Shown: positions 49,430-58,173, counted from the first letter of the stretch. The stretch: DNA of 64,000 bases from Erythrobacter sp. (GCA_009993635.1 JAACTC010000007.1:62001-126000), one strand, 5' to 3'. Numbers and translations are program-made. Notes: generated from the letters alone by a model not told the origin.

Positions 49430-50182
49430 TCACACTTGGTCCAGCGGACCGACCAGCAGGATCGGCGGCGTGGGCTCTGCGTGGCGCGTTCCGGTGTCTT
49501 CTTCGAAGGTGACGGCAAGCGACGCGCCATCGACCAACAGGCGGCGCTCGTTTGCAGACAGCTCGCGGGCGTAAGCGCCGCTCTCCGGAATGGCGCCCAG
49601 CGATACGGGCGAACCCCCTGAGGGGATAACCCACAGTTCTGGCGTCTGCCCTTCGCCTGCCTCAAGCCCGTCGATCGAGAGCGAGATCCGCCCGCTGCCC
49701 TCGTCGATAATCGTTGCCAGACTTCGGCCTGCATCGTCGTCGGCGATCTGCGCGACGAGCTGCGGCGACCGCGCGGGCTCGGGCGTTTCGGCAATCGGCG
49801 GCCCATCGGAATCGACCTTCGGGGTGGCGAGGAAGAGGGCCAGCGATGCCGCAGCCAGCATGGCGCCCCCGGCAAGCGCGGCAATGCTGAGTGGAGAAAC
49901 CTTACCCTTAGTACCGTCGACGGAGCTCGGCCGATTATCGTTCTGCGCACGAATGCGCATCTCGATCGCCCGCCATATTCCGGGCGAAGGCTCGATCGCG
50001 TCGGCGCCTTCGGAAAGGACACCAAAGCGCCACTGCCACCAAATCACGGCGTCAGCGAAGCGCGGATCGCTCAATTGCAGGCGATGTGCTTCGGAAAGCT
50101 GCTCGCCCTCAAGCACGCCAAGCGCATGCTCCCCGGCAAGCAGGAAGAGTTCATCCGGCAGGGCATCTGTCGCGTCAGCCAC
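49430..50182 (-). CDS. RskA-like anti-sigma factor
   Basis: 250 residues. An N-terminal cytoplasmic zinc-less anti-sigma domain (DELFLLAGEHALGVLEG... WWQWRFGVLSEGADAIEPSPGIW), one membrane helix at about 100-122 (LSIAALAGGAMLAAASLALFL) and a periplasmic RskA C-terminal domain (LWVIPSGGSPVSLG). It should sequester the co-encoded sigma factor and release it on envelope stress. A GTG at 50182 overlaps the sigma stop; a second GTG at 50212 is possible. Confidence 0.9.
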   Translation of the reverse strand: MADATDALPDELFLLAGEHALGVLEGEQLSEAHRLQLSDPRFADAVIWWQWRFGVLSEGADAIEPSPGIWRAIEMRIRAQNDNRPSSVDGTKGKVSPLSIAALAGGAMLAAASLALFLATPKVDSDGPPIAETPEPARSPQLVAQIADDDAGRSLATIIDEGSGRISLSIDGLEAGEGQTPELWVIPSGGSPVSLGAIPESGAYARELSANERRLLVDGASLAVTFEEDTGTRHAEPTPPILLVGPLDQV

Positions 50183-50741
50183 CGAGGCACCCCCGCAAAT
50201 CCGCAAGGCCACGCCGAATCCAGCTTTTCACCGTGCCAAGCGGTGCACCCAGCTTGGTGGCCAGTTCGGAATGAGTCAGTCCATCGAAAAAGGCGAGCGT
50301 GATGGAAGACTGCTGGTTCGAATCCAGCTCGTCGAGGCACCGCAGCAGCGCCTCGCGATCTTCGGTCTCGCACAACCATTCATCGGCGGGAACGATGTCT
50401 TTCAAGCCGACATGGGGAAAGGGATCATCGGTCAGATTGCGATCCCGGTCCGACCTGCGCAGATCATTCAGCGCAGTATTGCGCGCGATGGTACACAGCC
50501 AGGTGATGGCGCTGCCTTTTTCCGGGTCGAACCTGCCCGCGCGCTGCCATACGGTAAGATAGACATCCTGCAACAGGTCTTCCGAGCGCGCACGGTCGCG
50601 CATTATTCGAATGATCACCCCGAAGATTTGCGACGACGTTGCTTCGTACACTTCGTGCAGGGCTTCGCTGCTGCCAGACGTGACGCGCGCGAGCGCATCG
50701 TTCAGCGCCTCACGACGATCAGCTGCATCCCCCCGTATCAT
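50175..50741 (-). CDS. ECF sigma factor
   Basis: 188 residues. Region 2 (YEATSSQIFGVIIRIMRDRARSEDLLQDVYLTVWQRA, split here) and region 4 (FDGLTHSELATKLGAPLGTVKSWIRRGL) are clear; SigK/RskA-type. It overlaps the anti-sigma factor. Gene order after the TonB receptor and DUF4331 genes suggests it controls that unit and itself; an ECF-like promoter precedes the first gene. Confidence 0.93.
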   Translation of the reverse strand: MIRGDAADRREALNDALARVTSGSSEALHEVYEATSSQIFGVIIRIMRDRARSEDLLQDVYLTVWQRAGRFDPEKGSAITWLCTIARNTALNDLRRSDRDRNLTDDPFPHVGLKDIVPADEWLCETEDREALLRCLDELDSNQQSSITLAFFDGLTHSELATKLGAPLGTVKSWIRRGLADLRGCLGG

Positions 50742-50781
50742 CGCGCCATCTTGAAGGGTTTCATGGCAGGGTCAATGACCG

Positions 50782-52848
50782 TCAGAAACGATATTGGATG
50801 CTCGCACGCAGCTGACGCGGTTCGACGGGATGAAAATGCCGATCTTCGACCCCAGCTGGTTCGCCCGCCAATTGCGATTCATAGAAGTACGTGATGTCGG
50901 CATCCTTTGCGTCGAACAGGTTGAAAACCTCCGCACCAAGGGTCAGCGCACCAAAATCCCAGTATCCGCCCAGATTGACCAACGTTGTCGGATCGGAGGT
51001 CACCGAACCGTCCTCGATCAATGGGGCGCTTCCAAAATGGCGCAGGCGAGCCGTCAGCGTAAGCGCATCGAGCGGCATGATCTTTATCCCGCCTGAGAAA
51101 ACGTCCGGCACCGCTCCTGGAATTTCCCGGTTGCCGATCGGCAGGCCGACAATCTCCGCATCGGTATAGGCATAGGCCGCGTCGAGCACGATCCAGTCGG
51201 TCGGCTGCCAGAACAGGTTGGCTTCCACACCGTAGCGGCGCGAGCCATCGTTCGGTTCGGTGGCGCCGCCATCGCCCACGAAGACGAGCTCCGAATCGAG
51301 TTCGAGCCAGAACCCGACCACCGAGGCGCTGAAGCGCCCTCTCTCGACCCGAGCGCCCAGCTCAGCGCCCTCGGCCCGGGCGAAAACCGGCACGGGGTCT
51401 GCTGGCGCCAGCGTTGTGGGGTCGAGTGTGATCGTCGCCCCGCGCACATCGTTGGAGTGAAAGGATTGCCCGTAGCTCGCGTAGAGTTCGACGCCATCGC
51501 TAACCTCCCACGCAAGTCCGCCCTTCGGCGCGAGCAGGCCCGCATCGCCATCGCCGGAATTGGCCGCCAGGTTGGATTGGACGTCGTAGAAGATGTGGTC
51601 GTATCGCAGCCCCGCAAAGGCTCTCAGGCCCCCGCCCAATGCCACTTCGCCATTCGCGAAGGCACCGACCCGAGTTTCGTCGACCGAGTCCAGCCGGATC
51701 GGATTTGTCGCGATCCCGTCGACGCTTTCGAAAAGCCCGACTTTGCCGATGTCGTCATGGCGCAAATCGGCACCGAAGGTCAGCGCAAACGCGTTCAGAT
51801 CGAACCGATGCTGCAGCGATCCGCCGAAGATCCATCGCTCGTCGAGCTGGACGAATTCGTCACCGTCGATGGGGTCTTCCAGAAAATACGTGAAGTTGGA
51901 GACGAGCCGGAAATCGTAATAGGTCGCGAAGGCATTGAACGATGTCGCGCCGAACTGCGCGTTCGCGACCGCCCCGATGCGCGTGGTATTGCCGCCAAGA
52001 TCGTCGTCGATGAAACCGAAGCGGTCGATGGCTCCACTTGCGACCGCGCGTTCGGGCACCTGATCGGTCGAGGTCCAGCGCGCGTCGTAACCATTGAGCT
52101 GGACCGAGTAGGACGAACCCTCGCCCCCACCCGAATATTTGACGAGGCCCGCCACCCGCTCGAGGTCTTCATCCAGCACCCACGGCCCGTCGTAGGCATG
52201 TGCTTCGGCCGCGATCAGCAGGTTGCCGGAGCCGACAGCGACGCTGCCTCCTGCCACACCGCGGCGATAATTGAACGCGCCAAGCTCGACCTGGGCGAAG
52301 GGACGCAGCTGATCGAGCGTCTTGAACGCCACGGTACCCGCGGCGGTGAAATCGCCCACATCCGCGAAATATGGACCTTTTCGAAAATCGATCCGCTCCA
52401 GCGTTTCGGGTATCAGGAAATTGAAATCGAGATAGCCCTGCCCGTGCCCATGCGTCGGCATGTTGATCGGAACGCCATCTACGAAACCGGCAAAATCCGT
52501 CCCGTGGTCCAGATTGAAGCCTCGCAGGAAATACTGATTGGCCTTGCCACTTCCCGAATGCTGGGTAGCGATCACGCCCGGCACGTTTTCGACCAGCTCG
52601 CCGGTGCGCGAAATCGGGGTATCCTCGAAGTCGGCATACCCCACCGTTCCCTGGGAGCCCGTCTGCGCGAAACCGACAAGGTCCAGCGCGCGACCATAAA
52701 CGACCAGCACGGATCCGCTTTCATCCTCGCCTGCCTCGGTCGCGGACTGGGAAGTGTCTTCGTCCCCTGCGACGTTTTGCGCATGCGCCACTCCATGCGT
52801 CAGAAGAAGGCCCGCACTCAGCGGAACGATGATATGTCGTCTGGTCAA
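50782..52848 (-). CDS. TonB-dependent receptor of the DUF4331 unit
   Basis: 688 residues from a TTG start (52846-52848) with a GGGGGAT motif upstream; the ATG further upstream lies in poor sequence. Signal peptide ends near GVAHAQ. Plug (YGRALDLVG, LVENVPGVIATQHSGSGKANQY split, FLRGFNLDHGTDFAGFVDGVPINMPTHGHGQGY) and barrel end in QYRF. The His-rich THGHGQG loop is typical of one receptor group; it may bind metal but no ligand is known. Co-directional with sigma and TPR genes. Confidence 0.92.
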   Translation of the reverse strand: MTRRHIIVPLSAGLLLTHGVAHAQNVAGDEDTSQSATEAGEDESGSVLVVYGRALDLVGFAQTGSQGTVGYADFEDTPISRTGELVENVPGVIATQHSGSGKANQYFLRGFNLDHGTDFAGFVDGVPINMPTHGHGQGYLDFNFLIPETLERIDFRKGPYFADVGDFTAAGTVAFKTLDQLRPFAQVELGAFNYRRGVAGGSVAVGSGNLLIAAEAHAYDGPWVLDEDLERVAGLVKYSGGGEGSSYSVQLNGYDARWTSTDQVPERAVASGAIDRFGFIDDDLGGNTTRIGAVANAQFGATSFNAFATYYDFRLVSNFTYFLEDPIDGDEFVQLDERWIFGGSLQHRFDLNAFALTFGADLRHDDIGKVGLFESVDGIATNPIRLDSVDETRVGAFANGEVALGGGLRAFAGLRYDHIFYDVQSNLAANSGDGDAGLLAPKGGLAWEVSDGVELYASYGQSFHSNDVRGATITLDPTTLAPADPVPVFARAEGAELGARVERGRFSASVVGFWLELDSELVFVGDGGATEPNDGSRRYGVEANLFWQPTDWIVLDAAYAYTDAEIVGLPIGNREIPGAVPDVFSGGIKIMPLDALTLTARLRHFGSAPLIEDGSVTSDPTTLVNLGGYWDFGALTLGAEVFNLFDAKDADITYFYESQLAGEPAGVEDRHFHPVEPRQLRASIQYRF

Positions 52849-52935
52849 GATTGATCCCCCGTCGCTAGGCTTTCGCTGCGCACATGCACCCATCGTCTGC
52901 ACGGCCCAGCGCGTAGCGGCCGCGAACCAAGCCTC

Positions 52936-54258
52936 CTAGAAATGTCCGAAGCGAACCAGTTTGCGTTCTTCCGTCCCGGCAAGCGGGTTGATCTTCTTTG
53001 CGCGGTCGAGAAACGTCTTCGCCTCGCGATCCCTGCCGAGCATGGCCAGCGACTCCGACCGTGCTAGATCGAGCGAGACCGCGCGCCAGCCTTCGGCTTC
53101 GGCGCGCTCCAGCCAGCGCAAAGCCTCTGCCGGGCGATCATTGGCATTCAATGCGGACGCCAGCACTTCTATCGCCTCGCCAAAGGGTCGCGCGGCAACC
53201 TCTTCACGCGCCAGTTCGAGGGCTATGGCCGGATCGCCGAAATCAAGGTGGTGCTCGGCGGCGTGCAGCCGGTACGCGTCACGCGACGTCGCCAGCTTCT
53301 CGTCCCAAAGGGCGCTCGCGCGCTTAGTCCATGCCGCAGCGCGCGCCTCTTCGCCCTCGTACAGCAGGATCCCGACCAGCGTGTCGATGAGGTCGGGCTC
53401 AGCATTCTTGCGCGCCAGTTTCTCAAGCGTGGCGATCGATGCCTCCGTGTCACCCTCGGCGGCCATTTGCTGGCCTGCGTAGGCATCGGCCAACCAGAAG
53501 CCGTCGAAGGCCGCATTCGCCGCGCTTACCCATTCGCCTGCACGCGCGATATCGCCCGTTGCGTAAGAGAGATTGGCCATGAACAGCGCACTGCGAGCGA
53601 AACCGGATGGTGCAAGCTTGGCTCCTTTGAGCCCAACCTCGGCGGTCTCGCGCGCCTCCATCGGCTGGCCGCCCCACAGAAGGGCATTTGCCCGCCGCAT
53701 GGCACCTGCGATGTCGAGGCCGTCCGGCGAAGCGAGCGCATAGGCTCTGGCAGCGCCCTGAATATCGCCGCGCTGAAACAGGATGTCGCCCCGCAAGGCT
53801 TCGGCCTGGCGGCGCTGGTCAGGCAATTGCGCTGCCGTGCTGTTGTAGCGCGCGATCATGCTGTCGGCCGTATCCAGCCCGTGACTGGTCAGCGCCAGCG
53901 ACGCCGCGGTCAGGCTGGGGCCGGAAGGCTGGGGCGCGACTTCGAAAGCACGATCGAGCAGCCGTTCGGCTTCGGCGATATCGGCGTAGTCACCGGTCAG
54001 CCGGAACCGCTCCGCAAGCGAGATGGCGAGCATTTCCTGACGCAGCCATTCGTCCGGTGCCTGGTTCAGCCGCGCGCGGCGGTGCTCCACCTTGGCGTCG
54101 ACTTCCGCCACGGCCGCGGCCATCGTGGTGGGCCCCTTCGCGATTGCGAAATCCGCTATCGGCCTGTCCGGAGCATCGTTGCCTCCGAACATCGTCAATC
54201 CGATGCCAATTCCCACAACCGCCAGGGCTGCGACGACGAGCATGATGAGGTAGCGCAT
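52936..54258 (-). CDS. TPR-repeat membrane-anchored protein
   Basis: 440 residues. One N-terminal membrane helix (YLIMLVVAALAVVGIGIGLTMF), then a long helical solenoid of tetratricopeptide-like repeats (RQEMLAISLAERFRLTGDYADIAEAERLLDRAFEVAP; EALRGDILFQRGDIQGAARAYALASP). Repeats number roughly nine. TPRs mediate protein contacts, probably in the periplasm here. No enzyme motif seen. Part of the DUF4331/TonB/sigma unit. Confidence 0.88.
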   Translation of the reverse strand: MRYLIMLVVAALAVVGIGIGLTMFGGNDAPDRPIADFAIAKGPTTMAAAVAEVDAKVEHRRARLNQAPDEWLRQEMLAISLAERFRLTGDYADIAEAERLLDRAFEVAPQPSGPSLTAASLALTSHGLDTADSMIARYNSTAAQLPDQRRQAEALRGDILFQRGDIQGAARAYALASPDGLDIAGAMRRANALLWGGQPMEARETAEVGLKGAKLAPSGFARSALFMANLSYATGDIARAGEWVSAANAAFDGFWLADAYAGQQMAAEGDTEASIATLEKLARKNAEPDLIDTLVGILLYEGEEARAAAWTKRASALWDEKLATSRDAYRLHAAEHHLDFGDPAIALELAREEVAARPFGEAIEVLASALNANDRPAEALRWLERAEAEGWRAVSLDLARSESLAMLGRDREAKTFLDRAKKINPLAGTEERKLVRFGHF

Positions 54259-54302
54259 GGATTGGTGCCCTCGCTATGAAAGTGATGCATGCAGGGGCCG
54301 AA

Positions 54303-54335
54303 GGGCATCGGTTGGATTACGGCCACCCGATGCCC
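54303..54335 (-). terminator. Hairpin between the DUF4331 and TPR genes
   Basis: GGGCATCGG (54303-54311) pairs with CCGATGCCC (54327-54335) across a 15-base loop. No T-tract follows, so it may be a partial terminator or mRNA-stability element after the two DUF4331 genes. Confidence 0.4.
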
Positions 54336-54356
54336 TCCGGGATATGTCGACCGGGA

Positions 54357-55061
54357 TCAGTCCGCGCAGGGGTTTAAGCCTGCCGCGACGAGATCGTCGG
54401 CCAAGGCCTCGGTCAAGGACTGCAACGTGCTGCTGAGGTCGGGCACGAAGTCGCCTGCTGCATCGTCAGCCGGGCTTGCGTCGTTATACGCAATCTTGCG
54501 TTCCGACGGGATCAGCGCCGTGGACACGGCGGGCATGCCCATGCGGTCGACCCGGGTATAAGCAGAGGCCGCATCGGTCCGGAAACCGAAGTTTGTACCG
54601 CTCGTCAGCGAAAGGGTCGGATTGCCCTGCGGTCCGGCCAGGAACGGGAAGTTGGCATTGAACGGACGATCGTTCTCCGGCGGGTTCAGCGGCAGGTTCG
54701 CAAGGGTCAGCGCATTCTGACCGTCAGCACCAAGCTGGAGGAAAATCACCGCGAGAGTTACGTCGATCACCGGATCGGACGGCAGGCGACCATTGGGGAA
54801 GCCCGCTGGCGAGCCCGGATCGATCGTGAGCACATCCGGCACCACCAGGCTGGCCACGGTAACACCCGGGGCGACTTCCTGGTTGAGGCACTGACCTGCA
54901 TCGAGCGTGACCGGCGTTGGCGTGGGTGTAGGCGTCGGAACCGGGATCACTACGACATCGTTGTTATCGTCGTCGAAACAGCCGGTGACACCCAGGCTCA
55001 GGAGGGCGACAGCCGCAATTTGCAGCATCGTGCGGGGCTGAGAAAATGTCTTGCTGGTCAT
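54357..55061 (-). CDS. DUF4331-like lipoprotein
   Basis: 234 residues. LSLGVTGC is a lipobox at about 20-27, followed by an acidic spacer and a PTPTPTPTP linker. The body (VDRMGMPAVSTALIPSERKIAYNDASP) resembles the C-terminal half of DUF4331 proteins. Function of the family is unknown. The start overlaps the preceding DUF4331 stop (TAATG), so the pair looks like one DUF4331 protein split in two subunits. Confidence 0.75.
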   Translation of the reverse strand: MTSKTFSQPRTMLQIAAVALLSLGVTGCFDDDNNDVVVIPVPTPTPTPTPVTLDAGQCLNQEVAPGVTVASLVVPDVLTIDPGSPAGFPNGRLPSDPVIDVTLAVIFLQLGADGQNALTLANLPLNPPENDRPFNANFPFLAGPQGNPTLSLTSGTNFGFRTDAASAYTRVDRMGMPAVSTALIPSERKIAYNDASPADDAAGDFVPDLSSTLQSLTEALADDLVAAGLNPCAD

Positions 55062-55717
55062 TAGAGGTTCCCCCCGAAGCGACGCGTTTCAACCCAGACC
55101 GAGATCGGCCCCGTGGCGTTCAGATTGGCAACCGGCACCTGGAACACGAACGCGGTCACGTTCTGACCGGCGAAGAAATCGCGCTGGTTATCGAAGCTGA
55201 GCGTTCCGGTATCGACCGTCTCCTGAAAGCCCTGAAGATCGAAGAAGAACGGATCGTCGAACAGGCCGGCGCGCAGCGTTACGCCGTTGCCGGTCAGCGT
55301 CGTCTCGACCGGGCCGGAGATCGTCCCGGCACCCGGAATACCGATCGCCTGGACGCCGTACTGGTTCGCGCCGTCCTGCCCGAAGCGGACTTCGACAGTC
55401 TCTTCGCTGGTGGTCGCATCGCCATCGGTAGAGATGAACACGCGATAGAGCACGTCGCGATCGTAAGTCGCCCTGTTATTGGCCGGGGCAGGGCCTGCGA
55501 AGGTCACCGCGACGTTCAGGTCGCCGCTGTCGGCCCAAGCAAGGATATCGGCAATGTCTGCAGCGCGATCGGGGGTGTCGTCCGCCATCGCAGAGGTTCG
55601 GCCAGGAGGGTCCAGGTGGTCGGCGGAATTGGCGCCGTCGCCCGGTAACATGAGGATCACCCCCGTGGCACTGGCCGCAAGCACCAGGCCCGCGACCCCC
55701 AAGGTCAACTTGTTCAT
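55061..55717 (-). CDS. DUF4331-like exported protein
   Basis: 218 residues. N-terminal membrane or signal segment (LTLGVAGLVLAASATGVILML), then SADHLDPPGRTSAMADDTPDRAADIADILAW, the start of the DUF4331 fold, and a beta-rich body. First gene of the unit; ATG 55717 follows GGGGGAGATACGA. Function unknown. Confidence 0.78.
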   Translation of the reverse strand: MNKLTLGVAGLVLAASATGVILMLPGDGANSADHLDPPGRTSAMADDTPDRAADIADILAWADSGDLNVAVTFAGPAPANNRATYDRDVLYRVFISTDGDATTSEETVEVRFGQDGANQYGVQAIGIPGAGTISGPVETTLTGNGVTLRAGLFDDPFFFDLQGFQETVDTGTLSFDNQRDFFAGQNVTAFVFQVPVANLNATGPISVWVETRRFGGNL

Positions 55718-55771
55718 TCGTATCTCCCCCATTGAATTCTGAACGCGCGTTCATCTCGAACTCGCCGGTGG

Positions 55772-55801
55772 TGATACCCGGGGGGCCTGCAATCGGATGC
55801 A
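55772..55801 (-). promoter_or_regulatory. Candidate ECF-type promoter for the DUF4331-TonB-sigma unit
   Basis: On the minus strand TGCATCC (55795-55801, -35-like GCATCC) and GTATCA (55772-55777, -10-like) are separated by 17 bases and lie about 55 nt upstream of the first gene. The spacing and GCATCC core fit ECF sigma promoters, so the sigma factor of the unit could drive its own operon. No second copy was searched systematically. Confidence 0.35.
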
Positions 55802-55928
55802 AGATTTAAACAAATAGTAAGGTTTGCGTGCGCGATGTTTCGGGAACGCGGCGGGATAAGTTCCCTCGTACCCAGCGCGACAAACGGGGAAATCGCGCCC
55901 GCCCGGTCGCTGCATCTGATCGGATGTT

Positions 55929-56358
55929 AGGTGACAGGAGGGTTTGGAGTGCTGCGTTGGCGGGAATATCCGGGATCAGGTGGGACTTTGCGGGTCAAAA
56001 CTGGCTGAAAATCGGCGCTCCTAATAGGTAGGCCCCGAAATTGGCGATCGTGAAGACTGTCAAGAGTCATGGGCCATTTAGACGATGGTCTGCCGAGTTC
56101 GGCTGGAGTGGCGCCGCCTGAGACCTCGTGTCGCCGATCGTCGCTGAATGGCTCTCATCCTAGGCTGAGACGCTGCTCAGACCACCTCCAGCGGTTGCTG
56201 AGGTCTGATTGCGCGCGAGAGAAGTGGGGCAAATCTGCCCAGTTCGGCATTTACGGGCTTCCAACTGGGCACTCATTGATATCATTGGTGAAATCGATGG
56301 GGCGCAACGAGGCTGGGCGCACATTCACCTGTGAGAAGTGGGCGGATTTTTCGGGGCA
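55929..56358 (+). repeat. Possible transposase-binding repeats at the prophage left end
   Basis: Four loosely related motifs in a gene-poor 435-bp stretch: AGGTGACAGGAGGGTTTGG (55929), AGGTGGGACTTTGCGGGTC (55978), GAGAAGTGGGGCAAATC (56219) and GAGAAGTGGGCGGATTT (56333). The last two share ten identical bases. Mu ends carry such clustered sites. A shadow frame over them reads EKWGKSAQ and EKWADFSG, so a repeated peptide is the alternative, but the frame looks non-coding. Confidence 0.4.
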
Positions 56359-56360
56359 GG

Positions 56361-56642
56361 TTAGCTGTGGCCGAGATCGGGTTCGGGTGCCCCAGCGGAT
56401 GGGTCGCGGGGCGAGAACGCGACGATGTCCCATCGGTCGGGCCGGTCGGCCGACCATGTCCACGGATCCGATGCAAATCGAGAATAGGAGCCCGCCGTGC
56501 GGGAGGCGCTGACGCGCGTACCGCTGCGCAGCTGGATGGCGACGAGGGTATCTGGACGCAGCGGACAGCCGGAACCATCGTGCGAAGTCCAGCCCTCGGG
56601 AACGGGGTGCGTCGAGATGGACGCCCGCCTATTTCGAACCAT
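56361..56642 (-). CDS. Phage hypothetical protein (early, leftward)
   Basis: 93 residues. The phrases EGWTSHDGSGCPLRPDTLVAIQLRSG and WDIVAFSP (split here) resemble small phage proteins that begin with a Gly-Trp, Asp-Gly-Ser/Pro pattern and carry a WDIVAY-type tail (DUF551-like). Function unknown. ATG at 56642 overlaps the stop of the 56-residue gene upstream by 14 nt. Confidence 0.6.
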   Translation of the reverse strand: MVRNRRASISTHPVPEGWTSHDGSGCPLRPDTLVAIQLRSGTRVSASRTAGSYSRFASDPWTWSADRPDRWDIVAFSPRDPSAGAPEPDLGHS

Positions 56643-56799
56643 CACGGAAGATCACGCTGCAGCCCTCGCCCATGCCGGCTTCCAGCGCCTCGCGCTGGCG
56701 TAGGTCGCGCTGGTAGCTGCCGGTGGACGGTCGGCGCGATCCGGGCACCTCTCCGCCTTCGGCATCTATGACGACAAGATAACCACGGTTCAGGGCCAT
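56629..56799 (-). CDS. Small hypothetical phage protein (56 aa)
   Basis: 56 residues, MALNRGYLVVIDAEGGEVPG... ending SVIFRDGSK. Sits between the thermonuclease-like gene and the 93-residue gene and overlaps both by 10-14 nt, which is the normal style of this cluster. Mildly charged, no membrane segment, no family recognised. Confidence 0.6.
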   Translation of the reverse strand: MALNRGYLVVIDAEGGEVPGSRRPSTGSYQRDLRQREALEAGMGEGCSVIFRDGSK

Positions 56800-57092
56800 G
56801 GCTTAGCAAAGCCTCGCTCCAGCAGGGCCTGCTGAAGATCCTGCCCGTCAGCAAAGCAGCGGGCGACAGGCCGCCCATATCGATCGCGTCGCTCGAAGCC
56901 GGGGACGCGCGGATCGGCATCTACGAGTTGGCATCGCACCTCTTTTCCAGTGATCAGACTGGATAGGTAGGCGGTTGCTTCATGGTGACCCGGATCGCCA
57001 CGCTCTGGCGAATCGATCCGAGCAAGCCTGACCCGGCCATTGGCCTCTTCAAGAAGGTTCTGGCAGCGTAGCGTGTCACCATCGACGGCCAT
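56790..57092 (-). CDS. Thermonuclease-like (SNc) protein with non-ATG leader possible
   Basis: 100 residues from ATG 57092. Staphylococcal-nuclease fold: VDGDTLRC, GRVRLARIDSPERGD with catalytic Arg, YGRPVARCF and LLERGFAKPW. In-frame codons directly upstream read LSFFLCLAA, a hydrophobic leader, with no ATG; a CTG or ATT start overlapping the previous stop would give an exported nuclease. Catalytic Glu/Arg partners appear complete, so activity is likely. Part of a leftward operon with the repressor. Confidence 0.75.
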   Translation of the reverse strand: MAVDGDTLRCQNLLEEANGRVRLARIDSPERGDPGHHEATAYLSSLITGKEVRCQLVDADPRVPGFERRDRYGRPVARCFADGQDLQQALLERGFAKPWP

Positions 57093-57115
57093 GGCAGCAA
57101 GGCAGAGAAAAAAGC

Positions 57116-57436
57116 TCAGAATTCTGGCTCCGGATACCAGACAACGACGCCACGATCATCGGACAGGACACAGCGCCCGCGCCCACGAAGAGGGACGCCG
57201 TAGCCATTCAGAGCACGATACTCGACTCTGTACTCCTCGCTATCGCCGATCGAAGCAGGGTCGAAGGAGAGAATTTCGAGCGTGTCAGGTGCGATCAGGT
57301 TGGCCGCGACCTCTTCGGAACAGAGAGCTTTCGGGCGACCTCCATTCCAAGCAAATATGGCGATGCCCGCGACGATCAGGAGGGCAATCGCCGTGTAGAG
57401 CGGCCATCGGATCGTCTTGGAGGACTTCTCACTCAC
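57116..57436 (-). CDS. Single-pass membrane protein of the prophage
   Basis: 106 residues with one N-terminal helix (WPLYTAIALLIVAGIAIFAW) and a short extracytoplasmic domain with two Cys (ALCSEE; GRCVLS). No family recognised; proteins in this position in temperate phages may alter superinfection, but that is a guess. Start overlaps the repressor stop (ATGA). Confidence 0.7.
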   Translation of the reverse strand: MSEKSSKTIRWPLYTAIALLIVAGIAIFAWNGGRPKALCSEEVAANLIAPDTLEILSFDPASIGDSEEYRVEYRALNGYGVPLRGRGRCVLSDDRGVVVWYPEPEF

Positions 57437-58101
57437 AGCTTGCCCACCTTCGCGATGACGCGGCCGATGATGTTGAGCTCACCATCGGATGCGAAGTCAT
57501 CGGAAACATTCTTATTGTCGGAGATGATCGTGACGCCTTCGCTCGTCGGGCGCAAGCGCTTGATCATGCCGAAGTCCCCCACGGTGCAGGCCCAGATGAG
57601 GTCGCGGTCGAACATCGTGTCCTGGCTGCGGTCGATCAAGATGAGGTCGCCGCTCGCGATGGTCGGCTCCATAGAATCGCCCTGCCCGATCGCCCAATAG
57701 AGCTGTCCCGGACGGGCATCGGTGAAGTTCTGCAGCCATTCGCGGGAAAAGACGCGCTTGGCAGGCTCGACATGCCCGCTGACGTCGCTGGCCCCCATGC
57801 CATAGCGCATGTCGATCTCGTCGATCTCAACTAGGTCAGACGCGCGTACGTCGTCGGCGAGCTGGTGGTCGAGCTTAGAGCGTGGGCTTTCGACCGTCTG
57901 CGTCCAGCCGGGAAATTTCGGATAGGCAGCCTTCAGCTTTTCCAAGGTGCTCTGGCTGAGGCGGGCTTCCGCCCTGCCCGCAGCAGGCCGCTGCACGGTC
58001 TTAGCGTCAACTTTCGCCTTCTTGGCGACCTGAGCAGCCGAGACCCCGGCGTACTCGATCAACGCTCGGATAAGCGCGGTATCGTGCTGAAACCCCGTCA
58101 T
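57433..58101 (-). CDS. S24-family (LexA/CI-like) phage repressor
   Basis: 222 residues. N-terminal HTH-like helices (ALIRALIEYAGVSAAQVAKKAKVDAKTV), then a peptidase S24 domain with Ser in GQGDSMEPTIASGDLILID and Lys in FGMIKRLRP, the self-cleaving pair that responds to RecA. It should maintain lysogeny by binding the operators at 58137-58173. Divergent from the Ner-like gene. Confidence 0.9.
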   Translation of the reverse strand: MTGFQHDTALIRALIEYAGVSAAQVAKKAKVDAKTVQRPAAGRAEARLSQSTLEKLKAAYPKFPGWTQTVESPRSKLDHQLADDVRASDLVEIDEIDMRYGMGASDVSGHVEPAKRVFSREWLQNFTDARPGQLYWAIGQGDSMEPTIASGDLILIDRSQDTMFDRDLIWACTVGDFGMIKRLRPTSEGVTIISDNKNVSDDFASDGELNIIGRVIAKVGKL

Positions 58102-58136
58102 GCCGAGGCGCTAACAGCCCCGAAGGGGAAGTCGGA

Positions 58137-58173
58137 GGGGAAAAATATCCGTTGTCATGGGGAATTATTTCCC
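58137..58173. promoter_or_regulatory. Phage operator region between repressor and ner-like gene
   Basis: GGGAATTATTTCCC (58160-58173) is a perfect inverted repeat (GGGAA-TTAT-TTCCC); GGGGAAAAATATCC (58137-58150) is a related weaker copy about 23 nt away. AT-rich and central to the divergent promoters, so they are the likely repressor and Ner binding sites. CCCCGAAGGGG lies just upstream and may be a third element. Confidence 0.6.

Noticed and set aside
56069..56512. 147-residue + frame at the phage left end
   Set aside because: Arg/Ser-rich, no ribosome site, and it overlaps a better minus-strand phage gene; kept only as a source of repeated motifs.
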